Assembly: GCA_027717875.1 (NCBI GenBank)
Contig: JALLOL010000025.1
Span: 1 to 16,588 of the forward strand
Source of the DNA: Acidobacteria bacterium AH-259-L09
GTDB lineage: Bacteria > Acidobacteriota > UBA6911 > RPQK01
DNA length: 16,588 nucleotides
Direction: 5' to 3'
Shown one piece after another: positions 1 through 9,142 of this stretch. Both the position numbers and the translations under genes were made by a program. The stretch's first letter is position 1, and the number at the start of each line of letters is the position of its first letter. The notes below the pieces were generated by a model that made no database searches, was not told the DNA's origin, and saw only the letters and a program-made list of their open reading frames with translations.

Positions 1-9
1 TACGCTTGC

Positions 10-42
10 GGGGGCCTCGGTCGCGCGCCTTGTCAGGCCCCC
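10..42. terminator. GC-rich hairpin at left edge, possible terminator of an upstream gene
   Basis: GGGGGCCT at 10-17 pairs perfectly with AGGCCCCC at 35-42 around a 17-nt loop. It is followed by a pyrimidine-rich but not T-only stretch, so it is not a textbook intrinsic terminator. It could terminate a gene lying left of the window or simply be a local palindrome. Confidence 0.25.
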
Positions 43-85
43 CCTTCCTTCCTAATTCTCCACCAGATCAATACAATGGCACACC

Positions 86-1573
86 ATGGCAAAAAAGAAA
101 GTCTGCAAAAATCTGATCGCTGGAGAATGGGTCGAATCTACTTGCGGCAGGACCTTTGAAAATCGCAATCCTGCCGATCAACGGGAGTTGATCGGGTTGT
201 TTCAAGAGTCCACTGCAGATGATGTCGAGCGGGCAGTGGCAGCGGCTCGAAAAGCATACTCGGAGTGGCGGTTAACTCCTGCGCCCAAAAGGGGTGAAAT
301 CCTCTTTCGGGTGGGCGAAATCCTCAGCCGGCGCAAAGAGGAAATCGCACATGATATGACGCGAGAGATGGGAAAGGTTTTGCTCGAGACACGAGGAGAT
401 GTGCAAGAAGCCATAGACATGGCCTATTGGATGGGGGGAGAAAGCCGGCGCTTGTATGGGCACACCACCTCTTCAGAACTGCGTGACAAGTTCAACATGA
501 GTGTGCGCATGCCCATTGGGGTCTGCGGGATTATCACCCCTTGGAATTTCCCCATCGCCATCCCGAGCTGGAAAATACTCCCAGCCTTGGTGTGCGGCAA
601 CACTTGCGTGTTCAAGCCAGCTTCCGATACGCCGCTCACTGCGGTTCATTTTATGAAGGTTTTCGAGGAGGCAGGTTTACCGACAGGAGTTCTCAATCTG
701 GTCACTGGTAAAGGAGCTGAGGTGGGAAGTGCCCTGGTTGAACACAAGGATGTGAAGGTTGTTTCCTTTACCGGATCAACCGCCACAGGAAGAATCGTTG
801 CGGAAAAGTGTGCCGGCGCCTTCAAGAAGCACAACCTGGAGATGGGCGGAAAGAACGTGATCATGGTAATGGAGGACGCGAATCTGCAGCTAGCGGTTGA
901 TGGCGCCCTTTGGGGAGGTTTTGGCACCAGTGGACAGCGATGCACTGCATCCAGCAGGGTTATTGTCCATAAAGAGGTTTACCAAGAATTCGTTGGACAA
1001 TTTGTCGAGCGAGCAAACAAACTGCGTGTTGGGAATGGATTAGACCCTAAGACCGAAATGGGTCCTATTATCAATGAAAAACAGAAGGAATCGATTCTGA
1101 AGTGGATCGAAATAGGTAAGGGGGAAGGGGCGCAGCTTCTTTGTGGTGGAAATCCTTTGGAAAACGGAAGTTACAAACATGGGTACTTCATCGAACCGTC
1201 CATTTTCGCACATGTGAATCCTCAGATGGAGATCGCCCAGGAGGAGATCTTCGGCCCCGTCGTCTGTGTCCTTTCCTGCTCCTCGTTCGAGGAGGCCATC
1301 CAGATCGGAAACAATGTTCGATATGGACTCTCCTCGGCGATCTACACTCAAGATGTCAACCGAACATTCGTGGCCATGCGGGAGATGAACACCGGGATTG
1401 TCTACATTAACGCTCCAACCATTGGCGCGGAAATACACCTGCCTTTTGGAGGGACCAAAGATACGGGTAATGGTCACAGAGAAGCCTCAGAAGCGACTTT
1501 GGACGTTTTCTCAGAGTGGAAGGCGATTTACGTCGACTACAGTGGACAACTTCAACGAGCCCAGATTGACTAG
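86..1573 (+). CDS. NAD(P)-dependent aldehyde dehydrogenase (ALDH superfamily)
   Basis: A full-length 495-residue ALDH, the usual length for the family, which oxidises an aldehyde or semialdehyde to the acid with NAD(P)+ in the cytoplasm. Visible hallmarks are the TPWNFP cofactor-site motif, the SFTGST loop, the general-base Glu at about residue 252 in LEMGGKN, the nucleophilic Cys at about residue 286 in GQRCTA (the expected spacing of 34) and EEIFGPV near the C-terminal third. The C-terminal end has [20 protein letters not shown], a pattern like bacterial semialdehyde dehydrogenases, but the substrate cannot be assigned from sequence. No good Shine-Dalgarno precedes the ATG; this start fits the family N-terminus. 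The TAG stop lies inside the arm of an inverted repeat, and the next gene starts 65 bp further on. Upstream context is outside the window. Confidence 0.95.
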   Translation: MAKKKVCKNLIAGEWVESTCGRTFENRNPADQRELIGLFQESTADDVERAVAAARKAYSEWRLTPAPKRGEILFRVGEILSRRKEEIAHDMTREMGKVLLETRGDVQEAIDMAYWMGGESRRLYGHTTSSELRDKFNMSVRMPIGVCGIITPWNFPIAIPSWKILPALVCGNTCVFKPASDTPLTAVHFMKVFEEAGLPTGVLNLVTGKGAEVGSALVEHKDVKVVSFTGSTATGRIVAEKCAGAFKKHNLEMGGKNVIMVMEDANLQLAVDGALWGGFGTSGQRCTASSRVIVHKEVYQEFVGQFVERANKLRVGNGLDPKTEMGPIINEKQKESILKWIEIGKGEGAQLLCGGNPLENGSYKHGYFIEPSIFAHVNPQMEIAQEEIFGPVVCVLSCSSFEEAIQIGNNVRYGLSSAIYTQDVNRTFVAMREMNTGIVYINAPTIGAEIHLPFGGTKDTGNGHREASEATLDVFSEWKAIYVDYSGQLQRAQID

Positions 1574-1618
1574 GTTGGGGTCTGACCCCCACGAAAAACT
1601 CAGGTCTGACCCCAACCT
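1572..1618. repeat. GGGGTCTGACCCC-type inverted repeat, copy 1
   Basis: AGGTTGGGGTCTGACC at 1572-1587 is an inverted repeat of GGTCTGACCCCAACCT at 1603-1618: 16-bp arms with one mismatch and a 15-nt loop. Each arm is itself nearly palindromic. The element begins within the stop codon of the aldehyde dehydrogenase gene. Its second half, AAAACTCAGGTCTGACCCC, is nearly identical to part of the element at 14399-14433, so it is a dispersed repeat. It may also fold as a transcript-end hairpin. Confidence 0.8.
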
Positions 1619-1638
1619 CCTGCTCCATCAAGACCCCA

Positions 1639-2382
1639 ATGAACCCTCGTGATAGATGGCTCTATATAGTTGATCCGCCGAAATCAGGTGTCGAGAATAT
1701 GAGGATCGACGAGGCATTTCTCCGTTGGGCAGAAAAGTGTGCCGAGAAAGTTACAGTCGTTCGCTTCTATCGCTGGGCAGTCCCCACCCTTTCTTTGGGC
1801 AAACACCAAAAGCTTGAGGGGGCCGTCGAGCGGGCCTATTGGCGACGAGCGGCTATTCCAGTGGTCCATCGGCCCACCGGTGGCCGGGCCGTTTTTCATG
1901 CCCATGAGCTCACCTATGCAGTCGCTTCCAACGATTTAGATCATTTCCCGCTTGGCAGCGCTAGAGACACTTATCGTGTGATTGCCGCAGGTATAAAAGA
2001 AGGACTAAAGCGCCTGGGAATTGTCGCCCAGCAGGCGGAAAGTGTTCGGGAATCGGCACTGCCGGCGCGATTAAGTTGGAAGAACCCCTGCTTCCTTTCC
2101 CCTACTCGCTATGAATTGTTGTTGGATGGCTGCAAGATAGTGGGAAGTGCGCAGAGGCGATTGAAGCGGAGTTTCCTCCAGCATGGTTCCATTCCGCTGC
2201 GGGTCAATTATGCACAGATGGCCGCAGCCCTCGCTGTCGAACAGGAGGTGCTCAGGAAGAGCCTCATCTCCGTATCGGAGGCAAGCAGAGGCGAGGTGAC
2301 GTTCGAGATCTTATGCGAAGCGCTTAAAGAGGGGTTTGAACAGACCTTCAATGTTCGGCTCATGGGTCCCCGGTCCAGGTGA
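1639..2382 (+). CDS. lipM: Octanoyltransferase LipM-like (lipoate/biotin ligase fold)
   Basis: A 247-residue protein of the LplA/LipB/BirA fold, most like LipM, which transfers octanoate from acyl carrier protein to a lipoyl domain (GcvH in the LipM pathway) as the first step of lipoate synthesis. Seen: an N-terminal block with DPPKSGVENMRIDEAFLR, the acyl-binding signature RPTGGRAVFHAHELTYAV at about residues 76-93, Cys151 in NPCFLSPTRYEL matching the LipM acyl-thioester cysteine, and Lys166 in GCKIVGSAQRR followed by LQHGSIPL. The combination of Cys before the lysine motif and the LQHGS block separates LipM from LplA, which uses lipoyl-AMP. No clear ribosome binding site precedes the ATG, but the N-terminal family block begins only a few residues in, so a later start is unlikely. 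A LipL amidotransferase is not in the window. An lplA-like ligase is the alternative. Confidence 0.85.
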   Translation: MNPRDRWLYIVDPPKSGVENMRIDEAFLRWAEKCAEKVTVVRFYRWAVPTLSLGKHQKLEGAVERAYWRRAAIPVVHRPTGGRAVFHAHELTYAVASNDLDHFPLGSARDTYRVIAAGIKEGLKRLGIVAQQAESVRESALPARLSWKNPCFLSPTRYELLLDGCKIVGSAQRRLKRSFLQHGSIPLRVNYAQMAAALAVEQEVLRKSLISVSEASRGEVTFEILCEALKEGFEQTFNVRLMGPRSR

Positions 2383-2414
2383 AGCTATACCGGTTTGCGA
2401 CTTTTCTCCCAAAA

Positions 2415-2444
2415 TTGCGTCCCACCAGAGGGATATGCTATAGA
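2415..2444 (+). promoter_or_regulatory. Possible sigma-70-type promoter for hrcA
   Basis: TTGCGT at 2415-2420 and TATAGA at 2439-2444 are separated by 18 nt, ending 17 nt before the hrcA ATG, so any leader would be very short. Matches to consensus are partial (3/6 and 4/6). The 79-nt gap 2383-2461 contains no CIRCE inverted repeat. Confidence 0.3.
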
Positions 2445-2461
2445 TCTTTCTGGTTCCGCAA

Positions 2462-3523
2462 ATGGCCAAACAACAACATTCAAAAGACCTTAACGAACGC
2501 GCTTGCGATGTCCTCCAAGTACTGATTCGGGAATACGTGCGTGATGGCAAACCCGTCGGTTCTCGTCGATTGGCGAAGATTCACGGTGAGGGGTTAAGTC
2601 CGGCCACCATCCGCAATGTTATGGCTGACCTGGAGGAAATGGGTTTTGTCACGCAGCCTCATACTTCAGCTGGAAGAGTTCCAACTGTGAAAGGCTATCG
2701 TTTTTACGTAGATTCCCTGTTGGAGACGAAGCGGCTTGCCAGTCAAGAGGTGGATCGAATCAAGCGCAGCTTAGAACAGGAGACGGATCCTGGGGAATTG
2801 ATGAGCAAGACTTCTCAAATTCTCTCCGCTTTGTCGAGCAATGTGGGCTTTGTGCTGGCCCCACCGATCTCCCTGGCAGCCATGAAGCATATTGAGTTCG
2901 TTCGGATTTCCCGGCAGCGGATACTCGTGATCTTGGTGACGGGAACAGGGCTGGTTCAACATCGACTCCTTCACCTAGATCAAGATCTAACGCAGAGCGA
3001 GCTGGATCAGGCGGGTCGCTATCTTGTGACCCACTTCCAGGATAAAGCACTGCTTGAAATCCGAGATGAGCTGCTCACTCTTATGTTAGAAGAGAAATCC
3101 CTTTACGACCGCATGCTGAAGAATGTGATTTTGCTTGGATCTGCCAGCTTGATGAAACCCGAAGACGATGAGGAATCAGAAGTCTATTTGGGAGGTACAG
3201 CCCGGATTATCCAAAAACCTGAACTCGCTGACATCAATAGAATGATTGCACTGTTTCAAACCTTTGAGGAGAAAAGCCGCCTCGTTAAGATCATTACCGA
3301 ATGCCTGAAGTCCAACCCGTCAGGTCCAACAGTGACGATTGGTCTCGAAAAGCACATTCCCGAAATGGGTGACTGGGCATTAATTTCATCCCCGTATGTT
3401 TACCAGCAGAGAATGTTAGGTGGTCTAGGGATTTTGGGGCCTTCTCGCATGGAATATGAGAAGGCTATTAGCTTGGTCGACTACGTGGCGAAACTCTTCG
3501 GGAAGTTACTGAGCACTAACTAG
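2462..3523 (+). CDS. hrcA: Heat-inducible transcription repressor HrcA
   Basis: A 353-residue HrcA, the usual family length, a repressor of class I heat-shock genes that binds the CIRCE operator and needs GroEL for activity. The N-terminal winged helix is plain at residues 10-80, with SPATIRNVMADLEEMGFV followed by QPHTSAGRVPTVKGYRFYVD, the HrcA signature. The rest matches the GAF-like dimerisation and regulatory region, with GMTIGLE-type sequence (TVTIGLEKHIPEMGDWALISS) and a C-terminal GILGPSRMEYEKAI motif. It is followed 30 bp later by grpE. The presence of HrcA implies CIRCE sites in the genome, but none is seen in front of hrcA, grpE or dnaJ here, so the likely targets (for example groESL or dnaK) lie elsewhere. 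Confidence 0.97.
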   Translation: MAKQQHSKDLNERACDVLQVLIREYVRDGKPVGSRRLAKIHGEGLSPATIRNVMADLEEMGFVTQPHTSAGRVPTVKGYRFYVDSLLETKRLASQEVDRIKRSLEQETDPGELMSKTSQILSALSSNVGFVLAPPISLAAMKHIEFVRISRQRILVILVTGTGLVQHRLLHLDQDLTQSELDQAGRYLVTHFQDKALLEIRDELLTLMLEEKSLYDRMLKNVILLGSASLMKPEDDEESEVYLGGTARIIQKPELADINRMIALFQTFEEKSRLVKIITECLKSNPSGPTVTIGLEKHIPEMGDWALISSPYVYQQRMLGGLGILGPSRMEYEKAISLVDYVAKLFGKLLSTN

Positions 3524-3553
3524 ACGGCAGGAAAAAATCGCTCGAGGAGAGTT

Positions 3554-4168
3554 ATGGCAAAGGACACAAAGAACTCGGACGTAAAAGACGATAACGAGCA
3601 TCGGCTGGAGGCGGAAGAAGGCAAGGAGGAGTCTGAAAACGAGGAGCTTGATTTTTATCTTAAAACTATCGAGAACCTGGGCAAGGAAAGAGACGAAAAT
3701 TATGATTTGTTGCTGCGAAAGCAGGCGGAGTTTGAGAACTACCGTAAGCGAGTCGAGAAAGAGAAAGAGGAACTGCGAATCACGGCCCAGGCTGAAGTCA
3801 TCAGGGAATTACTGGCGATCCTGGATGCCTTCGAAAAAGGGCTTCGTACTTTGGAGGAGGGATCTAAAGATTCTCAGCTGGAAACCTACCGTCAAGGCTA
3901 TGAGCTGATGCTCAAGGAGTTCCGGTCGATTCTTGAGAAATTTGGTGTGACCGAGATACCGGGAACTGGAGCGCCCTTTAACCCTAATGTGCATGAAGCC
4001 GTATTGACAGAGATGACCACGGAGTACCAGGAAGGCGAGATTTTGGACGAATACCGCAAAGGTTACAAGATCAAAGGCCGGCTTCTGCGCCCCTCACAGG
4101 TAAAAGTGGCTGTCCAACCGGAGGGACTGTCCGTCGGGCAAGAGAAATGGCAGGAAGGGGGGGAGTAA
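3554..4168 (+). CDS. grpE: Nucleotide exchange factor GrpE
   Basis: A 204-residue GrpE, the cochaperone that releases ADP from DnaK. The first 30 residues are highly charged and probably disordered. A long dimeric coiled coil follows (about residues 30-100, including LRKQAEFENYRKRVEKEKEE). The C-terminal beta-wing head carries the family signature around FGVTEIPGTGAPFNPNVHEAV and ends with RLLRPSQVKVAV. AGGAGA sits just upstream of the ATG, a good ribosome binding site. It lies between hrcA and dnaJ; dnaK, which often follows grpE, is absent. Confidence 0.97.
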   Translation: MAKDTKNSDVKDDNEHRLEAEEGKEESENEELDFYLKTIENLGKERDENYDLLLRKQAEFENYRKRVEKEKEELRITAQAEVIRELLAILDAFEKGLRTLEEGSKDSQLETYRQGYELMLKEFRSILEKFGVTEIPGTGAPFNPNVHEAVLTEMTTEYQEGEILDEYRKGYKIKGRLLRPSQVKVAVQPEGLSVGQEKWQEGGE

Positions 4169-4247
4169 ACTTTCCACTTCAGCTCAGCCCGAGCCACTAG
4201 CTTGAAAACGGCCCTGAGCGATCTTATGATCAATTTAAACCGAGCGT

Positions 4248-4252
4248 AGGAG
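4248..4252 (+). promoter_or_regulatory. Ribosome binding site that supports the TTG start of dnaJ
   Basis: AGGAG lies 8 nt before the TTG at 4261, and the encoded N-terminus [11 protein letters not shown] is the standard DnaJ beginning. The TTG is therefore the most probable start, with no ATG nearby in frame. Confidence 0.75.
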
Positions 4253-4260
4253 CAGTAAAT

Positions 4261-5376
4261 TTGGCGAAAAGAGACTACTACGAAGTGCTCGGCGTCGATA
4301 GAAACGCCGGCCAGCAGGAAATCAAAAGTGCCTACCGTAGATTGGCCATCAAGTACCATCCTGATAAGAATGCCGGAAACAAGGTGGCGGAGGAAAAATT
4401 CAAAGAGGCTGCTGAAGCTTATACTGTGTTGAGTGACCGAGAAAAAAGAGCTCGGTACGATCGTTTTGGTCATGCGGGTGTGAGCCCAGGAGTCGGAGGT
4501 TTTGAAGGGTTCGATCCCGATATTTTTGCAGATTTTAGCGATATCCTGGGCGATTTTTTTGGCTTCGGAGATTTCTTTGGCGGCTCTCGAAGACATGCCA
4601 ATCAACCCCGACGCGGCGCTGATCTTCGTTACGATTTGAAGATCAATTTTGAAGAGGCTGTGTTTGGTGTGAAGACCAAGATCAAGATTCCGCGCCAGGA
4701 GAATTGTAAGAGTTGTGGTGGCTCGGGAGCGGATCGTCGTCAGGGACTTGCCATGTGCCCTTCCTGTAGAGGACGAGGCAGTGTTCGATACCAGCAGGGG
4801 TTTTTCACGATTAGTCGAACATGCTCCAACTGCCGAGGTGCCGGACAAATTATCAAAAATCCCTGTCCTGAATGTCGGGGTCATGGATTGGTTCGAAGAG
4901 AAAGGGTCCTTGAGATCAAGATTCCTGCGGGCGTAGATGACAGCTCTCGCTTGCGCATCACTGGTGAAGGTGAGGGGGGAGTGAAAGGTGGACCTCCAGG
5001 AGATCTCTACGTAGTCATATCGGTCAATGAACACCCCTTCTTCACACGCGAGGCCAGCAATATCTACTGTGAGATCCCTATCAATTTTGCCCAGGCAGCT
5101 CTGGGCGATGAGATCGCCGTGCCCACACTGGAGGGTCGGGAAAAGATCAAGATCCCAGCAGGAACTCAATCTGAAACGATTTTCCGTCTCAAAGGTCGAG
5201 GGGTTGTTAACTTGAATGGGCGTGCTAAAGGGGATCAATTGGTGCGAGTCAGGGTAGTTACCCCGACTAATCTGACCAAGGAACAGAGGGAACTTTTTAA
5301 ACGCCTGGCTGCTATCTCGGGAGAAGCTCAAGAGCCACGCAATCTGTTTGAAAAGGTCAGGGAGGCACTTAGTTGA
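4261..5376 (+). CDS. dnaJ: Chaperone protein DnaJ (type I Hsp40)
   Basis: A 371-residue complete DnaJ that delivers substrates to DnaK and stimulates its ATPase. Domains in order: J domain at residues 1-70 with HPD at 33-35, a Gly/Phe-rich linker with repeated FGDFFGF-type segments at about 75-115, the cysteine-rich zinc region with four CxxCxGxG repeats at Cys149/152, 166/169, 188/191 and 202/205, and two beta-rich C-terminal substrate domains. All four zinc repeats are intact. The start is TTG, supported by AGGAG 8 nt upstream. It follows grpE after 92 nt that contain no gene and no dnaK fragment. It is followed 31 bp later by a predicted outer-membrane protein gene on the same strand. Confidence 0.97.
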   Translation: MAKRDYYEVLGVDRNAGQQEIKSAYRRLAIKYHPDKNAGNKVAEEKFKEAAEAYTVLSDREKRARYDRFGHAGVSPGVGGFEGFDPDIFADFSDILGDFFGFGDFFGGSRRHANQPRRGADLRYDLKINFEEAVFGVKTKIKIPRQENCKSCGGSGADRRQGLAMCPSCRGRGSVRYQQGFFTISRTCSNCRGAGQIIKNPCPECRGHGLVRRERVLEIKIPAGVDDSSRLRITGEGEGGVKGGPPGDLYVVISVNEHPFFTREASNIYCEIPINFAQAALGDEIAVPTLEGREKIKIPAGTQSETIFRLKGRGVVNLNGRAKGDQLVRVRVVTPTNLTKEQRELFKRLAAISGEAQEPRNLFEKVREALS

Positions 5377-5407
5377 GTCGGTTCCTAAATTGTCGGGCCT
5401 CCCGGCG

Positions 5408-6235
5408 ATGAAATACCTCCCATTCCTGGTTTTGCTTCTCCAACCGCTTGCGGTTTTCTCCCAGCAACGGCCTTTGGTAACCGAGCACGCGCAGACGGTC
5501 AAGCGAGGTTATTTACTATTCGATATTGGTGTCGAGTTCCTTCAGGATGCTGTCTTTCCTTTTTCCGGACTTGAGGGCGACTTGACTCGAACCGGCGTGT
5601 TCGGGGTTCGCATTGGAGCAGGTGAGGACGTCGAAATCCAGGTTCTGGGGACAATCCAAAATGTTCTAAACGTAGAGAATCGCTTTATGGGACCGAACAC
5701 CCCCCGGCTTGATTTTTCGGGAAATTCGACGAGCGATGTGGGGGATTTTAGCCTGGCCACGAAAGTGCGCCTCAAGGAGGAGAACGGGGGATGGCCGGCT
5801 CTGGGATTTCGCTTCGGCGTGGAGCTTCCCAATGCCTCAAACGAAGATGGGCTGGGAAATGACGAGACCAATGTCTTTGGGAGCTTGCTGCTGCAAAAGC
5901 AATTTGGAAAGCTAAAGTTTTTGACTAATTTGGGCGTCGCCATTTTGGGGGATCCGGTTGTGGCGGGCTCTCAGGACGACCTGTTTACCTACGGTGTAGC
6001 TTTGATATACCCGGTCCATCCTCGAGTCAATCTGCTGGCCGACGCCTATGGCCGCGCAGGGGCGGGGGGAGTGGGAACCGAGGAACAGTCGCTGCTGCGC
6101 TTGGGCTCGCAGATCAAAGCGGCAGGATTGTACTGGGATGTGGCGCTGTTTTTGGGATTCCGCGATGACGATCCGTCTTCCGGTCTTATCCTGGGTGTGT
6201 CGAAAGAGTTGAGGTTTCCGCTGTTTGGGAAGTGA
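5408..6235 (+). CDS. Predicted outer-membrane beta-barrel protein with signal peptide
   Basis: A 275-residue protein with an N-terminal signal peptide (MKYLPFLVLLLQPLAVFSQQ), then alternating hydrophobic and polar strands rich in Gly and aromatics. It ends in ELRFPLFGK. The central block around GDFSLATKVRLKE, FRFGVELPNASNE and FLTNLGVAILGD resembles the 'transporter/MetA-pathway of phenol degradation' barrel family, whose function is poorly defined. The reading frame is open upstream into dnaJ to 5348, but the ATG at 5408 is chosen because it starts directly at the signal peptide. It may be read through from dnaJ. Family membership is an inference from pattern, not a search. Confidence 0.7.
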   Translation: MKYLPFLVLLLQPLAVFSQQRPLVTEHAQTVKRGYLLFDIGVEFLQDAVFPFSGLEGDLTRTGVFGVRIGAGEDVEIQVLGTIQNVLNVENRFMGPNTPRLDFSGNSTSDVGDFSLATKVRLKEENGGWPALGFRFGVELPNASNEDGLGNDETNVFGSLLLQKQFGKLKFLTNLGVAILGDPVVAGSQDDLFTYGVALIYPVHPRVNLLADAYGRAGAGGVGTEEQSLLRLGSQIKAAGLYWDVALFLGFRDDDPSSGLILGVSKELRFPLFGK

Positions 6236-6248
6236 AGAAGCTGACCCG

Positions 6249-6392
6249 CTGACCGTTCCAGGTTCCAGGTTCCAAGGTGAAGTTTGAGCTTTTGGGCTGC
6301 GAGCTGTTGAGCTTTTGGCCAGCTGAGTGACAGAAAAACATAGATTCAGCGCCTATTGCTCAATAGCTTAACCTGAAACCTGGAACGGTCAG
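6249..6392. repeat. Inverted repeat with GGTTCCA-rich arms between convergent genes
   Basis: The 23-nt stretch at 6249-6271 (CTGACCGTTCCAGGTTCC...) is the reverse complement, with one mismatch, of 6370-6392. The left arm contains tandem GGTTCCA units. The 98-nt interior has a direct repeat TTGAGCTTTTGG at 6284-6295 and 6307-6318. The element fills nearly all of the 165-bp gap between the outer-membrane protein gene and nrdJ, which converge. It looks like a small mobile or MITE-like element and could also form a long transcript-end hairpin. No ORF is inside. Confidence 0.7.
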
Positions 6393-6400
6393 GTGGTCGG

Positions 6401-9112
6401 TTAGCTGCATCCGGAGGTGCTGCCGCAGACGGTGCAAACGTAGCAGTTGCCGTTGCGCTGCATCAGATTGCCGCAAGCTGAGCAGGTATGGGATTCGCGC
6501 TTATTCTCCTCTATCAGCCGCTGGGCAGCCCTGGTGGCTTCGGGCTGTCGAGCTTGCTCCGAGAAGCTTACCTGAACACCCTGATGCATGCTGCCATTGG
6601 GCTTGACGTTGTGGATGCCCAGTGCTTCCTGGACGTCAGGGCTGAGGTATTGGGTAGCCAGATAACGCACCACATAGTCCGGTATAGAGGTCGCGAAGGG
6701 AATCTGAGAATTATCGGTAAATCCGGCCGGCTCAAAGCTCATGTGAGCAAACATTCGCACATAGTCTTCCAGCGGGACACCACTCTGCAGACCCCTGGAG
6801 ATTGCAATCGCCCAGGCCATGAGAATGCCCTGAAGCGTGGAGCCTTGTTTGGCAAAATTGAGGAATATTTCACCGAGACTCTTGTCCTCGGGGTACATGC
6901 CCATGGTGAGATATCCTTTGAAGCCTCTGATGCGAAACTCGTGTTGTAGGGCGGGATGATCCTTGGGCATGTTGCGATGCTGCTGCGGCCAGCCGGCTGG
7001 TTGGGTCCGCTCTTTGTTGGAGAGTGGCTGCACCATTTTGCATCCATCACGGTAAATGGACACTGATTTCATTCCATATTTCCAACCCTGAATGTAAGCC
7101 TCCATGATGTCTTCAACCGAGGCTTCGTTTGGGAGATTAATGGTCTTGGAAATAGCGCCGGAAAGAAAGGGCTGAACGGCGCCGCACATTTTAATGTGAC
7201 CCAAGTAATGAATGGAACGAGTGCCATTCACAGGGCGGTCAGCGCAGTCGAAGACGGGTAAGTGCTCCTCTCTCAAGTGGGGTGCTTCTTCGATCGTTTT
7301 CTTCTTCTCTATGTACCTCAGGATGTCATCGACTTCCTCTTGCGCATAGCCGAGTCCTTTCAGAGCTCGAGGAATGGTGTTGTTGACGATTTTCAAGCTA
7401 CCCCCGCCCACCAGTTTTTTGATTTTGACCAGCGAAAAGTCTGGCTCGATACCTGTTGTGTCGCAGTCCATCATGAAAGCAATGGTGCCGGTCGGGGCCA
7501 GGAGCGACACTTGGGCATTTCGGTATCCGTGCTCGGAACCCTTCTCGATAGCCTGATCCCATACCTCCATGGCGGAATGCAGAATATCCATGGGGACCAT
7601 GGCGGAGTCTATTTCGGATAAAGATTTACGGTGCTTGTGGATGACTTGCATGGTGGGAACCCGGTTTTTCTCAAATCCAGTGAAGGGACCCATGTGCTCG
7701 GCGATTTCAGCACTGGTCAGATATGCCTGACCAGTCATTAGAGCGGTAATCGCAGCTGCCAAGCTGCGAGCCCGATCGCCGTCGTAGGGAAGACCACGAG
7801 CCATCAAGAGTGCTCCCAGGTTGGCGTACCCCAATCCCAGAGTACGATACGCGTGGCTGATCTTGGCGATCTCTTTCGTGGGATAGCTGCAATTGTCAAC
7901 AATGATCTCCTGCGCCAGGATTACGATTTGGGCCGCTCGCCGGAAGGATCCAATGTCGAATTGACCATCTTCCTTCAGGAACTTCATCAGGTTCAGCGAG
8001 GCAAGATTGCAGGCCGAGTTGTCCAAAAAGACATACTCCGAGCAGGGATTGCAGGCGTTGATGGGGGCGGTATTAGGACAGGTGTGCCAGTCATTGAGGG
8101 TTGTGTAAAACTGCAGACCCGGATCACCGCAAATCCAGGTGGCTTCGGCTATCCAACGCATGATTTCTCGCGCTCTGTAGGTTTGAACCACTTCGCCCGT
8201 TGTCACTTTACGGGTTTTCCATTCCCCATTTCTAATGACCGCCTCCATAAACTCATCTGTCATGCTCACACTATTGTTGGCATTCTGAAACTGCACACTT
8301 CGGTAGGCTTCTCCATCGATGGAGTCGTCGTATCCCAGTCCGATCAGTCTGTGGGCTTTCTGTTCTTCCCCAGCTTTGCACCAAATATATTCCTTAATAT
8401 CTGGGTGATCCGCGTTTAAGATGGCCATTTTGGCGGCCCGTCGTGTCGCGCCTCCCGACTTAATGGCACCAGCAAAGCTGTCGTACCCCCTCATAAAAGA
8501 GACGGGTCCTGAGGCAAAGCCACCCACGGCCAAGGGCTCATAAGAAGAGCGGATTTTTGACAAATTGACTCCGGAGCCCGAGCCTCCTTTAAAGATAATG
8601 GCCTCGGTCTTGGCCAGCTTCATGATGGAGTCCATATTGTCTTCAACACTATTGATAAAGCAGGCCGAGCACTGAGGATTCTTCTTGATGCCCATGTTGA
8701 ACTGCACGGGGGAGTTAAAGGCCGCCATCTGATGAAGCAGTAAATGGCTCAATTCGTGATTGAAAGTCTGCGCATCTTCCTTGGAAGCGAAGTACTTCAT
8801 CATCTGTCCCCAGGTGGTCAGGGTATTGACGATGCGGCCAATGAGTTGCTTGACACTGTTCTCCCGGTTGGGACTGCCGAGATGACCACGGAAGTATTTG
8901 CTGGTGACAATGTCTGTGGCCCTTTGAGACCAGAATTTGGGGAATTCCAAATCCTCTTGGCGGAAACTAACTTTTCCCGTTTTAAAATCTTTGATTTCTG
9001 CGGTCCGGATCTCCCATTGCACTTCGTCGAAGGGATGCCTTCCGTTCTGAGTGAAGTACGGTTCGATCTTGAGACCAGCTGATGCTTCCGCCTTTGCCTC
9101 AACTTTTTTCAT
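6401..9112 (-). CDS. nrdJ: Adenosylcobalamin-dependent (class II) ribonucleotide reductase
   Basis: A 903-residue class II reductase that makes deoxynucleotides with a cobalamin-generated thiyl radical, so it works with or without oxygen. The active site is complete: the finger-loop motif NPCSE at residues 355-359 has the radical Cys357 flanked by Asn355 and Glu359, the partner Cys368 is 11 residues on, and the other redox cysteine is in QCSACF near residues 148-151. APTGTIAFMMDCDTTGIEPD is the expected beta-strand motif. A TSCPD-type region follows at about 720-840, and a Cys-rich tail (CSAC, CYVCTVC, GCS) resembles the zinc-binding tail that rereduces the active site. GGGAGG lies 10 nt before the ATG. 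No B12 riboswitch motif is seen in the 129-nt upstream gap. yggU and yggS precede it on the same strand. Confidence 0.96.
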   Translation of the reverse strand: MKKVEAKAEASAGLKIEPYFTQNGRHPFDEVQWEIRTAEIKDFKTGKVSFRQEDLEFPKFWSQRATDIVTSKYFRGHLGSPNRENSVKQLIGRIVNTLTTWGQMMKYFASKEDAQTFNHELSHLLLHQMAAFNSPVQFNMGIKKNPQCSACFINSVEDNMDSIMKLAKTEAIIFKGGSGSGVNLSKIRSSYEPLAVGGFASGPVSFMRGYDSFAGAIKSGGATRRAAKMAILNADHPDIKEYIWCKAGEEQKAHRLIGLGYDDSIDGEAYRSVQFQNANNSVSMTDEFMEAVIRNGEWKTRKVTTGEVVQTYRAREIMRWIAEATWICGDPGLQFYTTLNDWHTCPNTAPINACNPCSEYVFLDNSACNLASLNLMKFLKEDGQFDIGSFRRAAQIVILAQEIIVDNCSYPTKEIAKISHAYRTLGLGYANLGALLMARGLPYDGDRARSLAAAITALMTGQAYLTSAEIAEHMGPFTGFEKNRVPTMQVIHKHRKSLSEIDSAMVPMDILHSAMEVWDQAIEKGSEHGYRNAQVSLLAPTGTIAFMMDCDTTGIEPDFSLVKIKKLVGGGSLKIVNNTIPRALKGLGYAQEEVDDILRYIEKKKTIEEAPHLREEHLPVFDCADRPVNGTRSIHYLGHIKMCGAVQPFLSGAISKTINLPNEASVEDIMEAYIQGWKYGMKSVSIYRDGCKMVQPLSNKERTQPAGWPQQHRNMPKDHPALQHEFRIRGFKGYLTMGMYPEDKSLGEIFLNFAKQGSTLQGILMAWAIAISRGLQSGVPLEDYVRMFAHMSFEPAGFTDNSQIPFATSIPDYVVRYLATQYLSPDVQEALGIHNVKPNGSMHQGVQVSFSEQARQPEATRAAQRLIEENKRESHTCSACGNLMQRNGNCYVCTVCGSTSGCS

Positions 9113-9142
9113 TCCTTTTCAACCTCCCAAGGATAGGTTCAG

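Noticed and set aside
3509..3520. GAGCACTAA near the end of hrcA, resembling half of a CIRCE operator
   Set aside because: It differs from GAGTGCTAA at two bases, lacks the partner half and lies inside the coding region.
4169..4260. A possible tiny gene or dnaK remnant between grpE and dnaJ
   Set aside because: Only a 7-codon ATG frame (MINLNRA) and a weak GCTCAG/CTGAGC pairing are present; nothing resembles DnaK.
4063..5502. Long minus-strand open frame (about 479 codons) opposite dnaJ
   Set aside because: It is fully antisense to a complete, motif-perfect DnaJ and its translation shows no domain or plausible composition.
7853..8419. Plus-strand open frame of 188 codons within nrdJ
   Set aside because: Antisense to the catalytic core of nrdJ, with no recognisable protein features.
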